Shown piece after piece: positions 5,691 through 6,319 of a DNA stretch of 6,319 nt (its first letter is position 1; each line of letters starts with the position of its first letter). This DNA comes from Candidatus Zixiibacteriota bacterium (GTDB lineage Bacteria; SM23-81). Both the position numbers and the translations under genes were made by a program. The notes under the pieces were generated by a model. It made no database searches, was not told where the DNA came from, and saw nothing but the letters and a program-made list of their open reading frames with translations. Where the stretch lies: the NCBI GenBank assembly GCA_030628225.1, contig DAOVRJ010000148.1, positions 1 through 6,319 of the forward strand, read 5' to 3'.

Positions 5691-5698
5691 AGGAGGTG
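5691..5698 (+). promoter_or_regulatory. Extra Shine-Dalgarno-like site in leader 2 (first)
   Basis: AGGAGGTG (preceded by A, so AAGGAGGTG) lies about 200 nt before the real start. GTG 5699 is too close and gives six codons. GTG 5712 opens a 45-codon basic frame (to TGA 5847-5849) that starts VRRGFFSLQKAFRKPGKYKF, 15 bases from the site. That frame is a possible leader peptide but has no independent support. Confidence 0.35.
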
Positions 5699-5733
5699 GT
5701 GTATTTCATTCGTGCGTAGAGGTTTCTTTTCAC

Positions 5734-5755
5734 TTCAGAAAGCCTTCAGAAAGCC
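5734..5755. repeat. 11-bp tandem duplication in leader 2
   Basis: TTCAGAAAGCC occurs twice head-to-tail (5734-5744 and 5745-5755). The similar string ACTTCAGAGAAAG precedes the first extra Shine-Dalgarno in leader 1 (about 3503-3515), so part of the motif may be shared between leaders. Its role is unknown; a recent slippage duplication is the simplest explanation. Confidence 0.6.
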
Positions 5756-5811
5756 GGGGAAGTACAAATTCACTATCGTTAATGTAATACAAACTTTAAG
5801 ATGCAAAAAAC

Positions 5812-5822
5812 AAGGAGGTGAT
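5812..5822 (+). promoter_or_regulatory. Extra Shine-Dalgarno-like site in leader 2 (second)
   Basis: AAGGAGGTGAT is an 11-base match to the 16S 3' end, longer than the functional site of the downstream gene. It lies about 80 nt before ATG 5900. The ATG at 5821 overlaps it (MSRER, five codons) and its stop overlaps another ATG at 5835 (four codons, ending in the hairpin at 5841). Neither is a credible protein. Ribosome capture or attenuation is possible. Confidence 0.4.
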
Positions 5823-5840
5823 GAGCCGAGAACGATGACT

Positions 5841-5860
5841 CCGGGCTGAAAACAGCCTGG
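5841..5860 (+). other. Leader hairpin between the internal and true ribosome sites
   Basis: CCGGGCTG (5841-5848), loop AAAA, CAGCCTGG (5853-5860) form an 8-bp stem with one G-U pair. There is no T-tract, so it is not a terminator. It sits between the strong internal Shine-Dalgarno (5812-5822) and the functional one (5889-5895), a suitable place for translational control or a structural spacer. Confidence 0.5.
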
Positions 5861-5899
5861 CCAAGAAGTTAACTATTGACCATCGTTTAGGAGGTCAAG

Positions 5900-6319
5900 A
5901 TGAAAAAGTATTTGATGATCACCGTATTGGCCATGTTTGTTCTTGTTGCCGTCACGGCAGCCTTTGCCGACGGGCCGATACATATGAACATGACCAAGAA
6001 GGAGATGGGCGCCCCCCCCATTCCTTCAAATCTGGCTTCGACCGGTCCGTCGAAGGGCACCATCTGGTACGAGGATTTCGAGGACGAGTGGCCCCTTGGT
6101 CCCTTTCTGCCCGATGGGTGGGGCAACCACATCTTGGGCGATACGCTGAATAACTGGTTCCCGAATGGAGGTTACGGGGCGATCGCGATAGACAGTCTGT
6201 GCTGGTTGCACATAGACGATGATGTGACCACACTCTGCGATGACTGGCTGGTGACTGATACCATCGACGTACCTACCTCCAAAGCCTTTTTGGTTCTGCT
6301 CGACTTCCAGCATTTCGGT
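5900..6319 (+). CDS. Secreted protein with choice-of-anchor J / cleaved-adhesin-like N-terminal domain (partial, runs off the right edge)
   Basis: The frame is open from ATG 5900 to the window end (140 codons). AGGAGGT at 5889-5895 lies four bases before the ATG. Residues 1-23 form a clear Sec signal peptide: KK, hydrophobic LMITVLAMFVLVAVTAAF, cleavage after AFA. After a short linker come YEDFEDEWPLGPFLPDGW (about 56-73) and, further on, DDWLVTDTIDVPTSKAFLVL (about 115-134) followed by DFQHFG. From family knowledge, an acidic 'FE-x-x-FPP-x-GW' start and a later 'DDWL-[IV]-T-x-x-[IV]-D' motif are typical of choice-of-anchor J and cleaved-adhesin jellyroll domains of surface or secreted FCB proteins. 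Such proteins often end in a T9SS sorting domain, but the C-terminus lies beyond the window. The promoter layout resembles that of the T9SS protein gene at 3606, suggesting joint regulation. Confidence 0.85.
   Translation, partial: MKKYLMITVLAMFVLVAVTAAFADGPIHMNMTKKEMGAPPIPSNLASTGPSKGTIWYEDFEDEWPLGPFLPDGWGNHILGDTLNNWFPNGGYGAIAIDSLCWLHIDDDVTTLCDDWLVTDTIDVPTSKAFLVLLDFQHFG

Noticed and set aside
5611-5899. Known riboswitch class (for example cyclic-di-GMP) in leader 2
   Set aside because: No conserved aptamer core was recognisable by eye; only a simple 8-bp hairpin and ribosome-site matches are visible.

Overview
The window reads as a chromosomal segment of a moderately GC-rich bacterium. Two features point to the Fibrobacteres-Chlorobi-Bacteroidetes (FCB) side of the tree or an uncultured relative such as Zixibacteria, Calditrichota or KSB1-like lineages. 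One is a secreted protein ending in a type IX secretion (T9SS) type A C-terminal sorting domain. The other is a second secreted protein with a choice-of-anchor J / cleaved-adhesin-like start. The lineage is an inference; no rRNA or other strong marker is present.

Layout, all genes on the + strand: (1) positions 1-170 hold the last ~55 codons of a gene resembling the C-terminus of arylsulfotransferase-family beta-propeller proteins. (2) glyQ (298-1158) and glyS (1217-3328) form a two-gene operon encoding the alpha and beta subunits of the tetrameric glycyl-tRNA synthetase; both look intact. (3) Positions 3329-3605 form a dense control region. (4) Positions 3606-4910 encode a 434-residue tryptophan-rich secreted protein with six cysteines, a fibronectin-III-like segment and a T9SS sorting domain. 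It is followed by two back-to-back strong hairpins, the second a textbook intrinsic terminator. (5) Positions 5011-5899 form a long (~0.9 kb) intergenic region that appears mostly non-coding. (6) From 5900 past the right edge runs the start of a second secreted protein.

The most interesting part is the control DNA in front of the two secreted-protein genes. Each carries a near-consensus sigma-54 (RpoN) -24/-12 element with exact GG-N10-GC spacing (3337-3353 and 5438-5454). Each also has, further downstream, a sigma-70-type promoter with a perfect TTGACA, an exact 17-bp spacer and a good -10 followed by the same GGT (3419-3447 and 5579-5607). The second promoter is preceded by two tandem FNR/CRP-family-like palindromes (TTGAC-N4-ATCAA) 21 bp apart. 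Both mRNAs would have long leaders (~150 and ~285 nt) with extra, unusually long anti-Shine-Dalgarno matches well upstream of the true start codon. The repeated arrangement suggests that the two genes belong to one co-regulated cell-surface regulon with dual sigma-54/sigma-70 control and possible leader-level translational control. This is inferred from sequence only.
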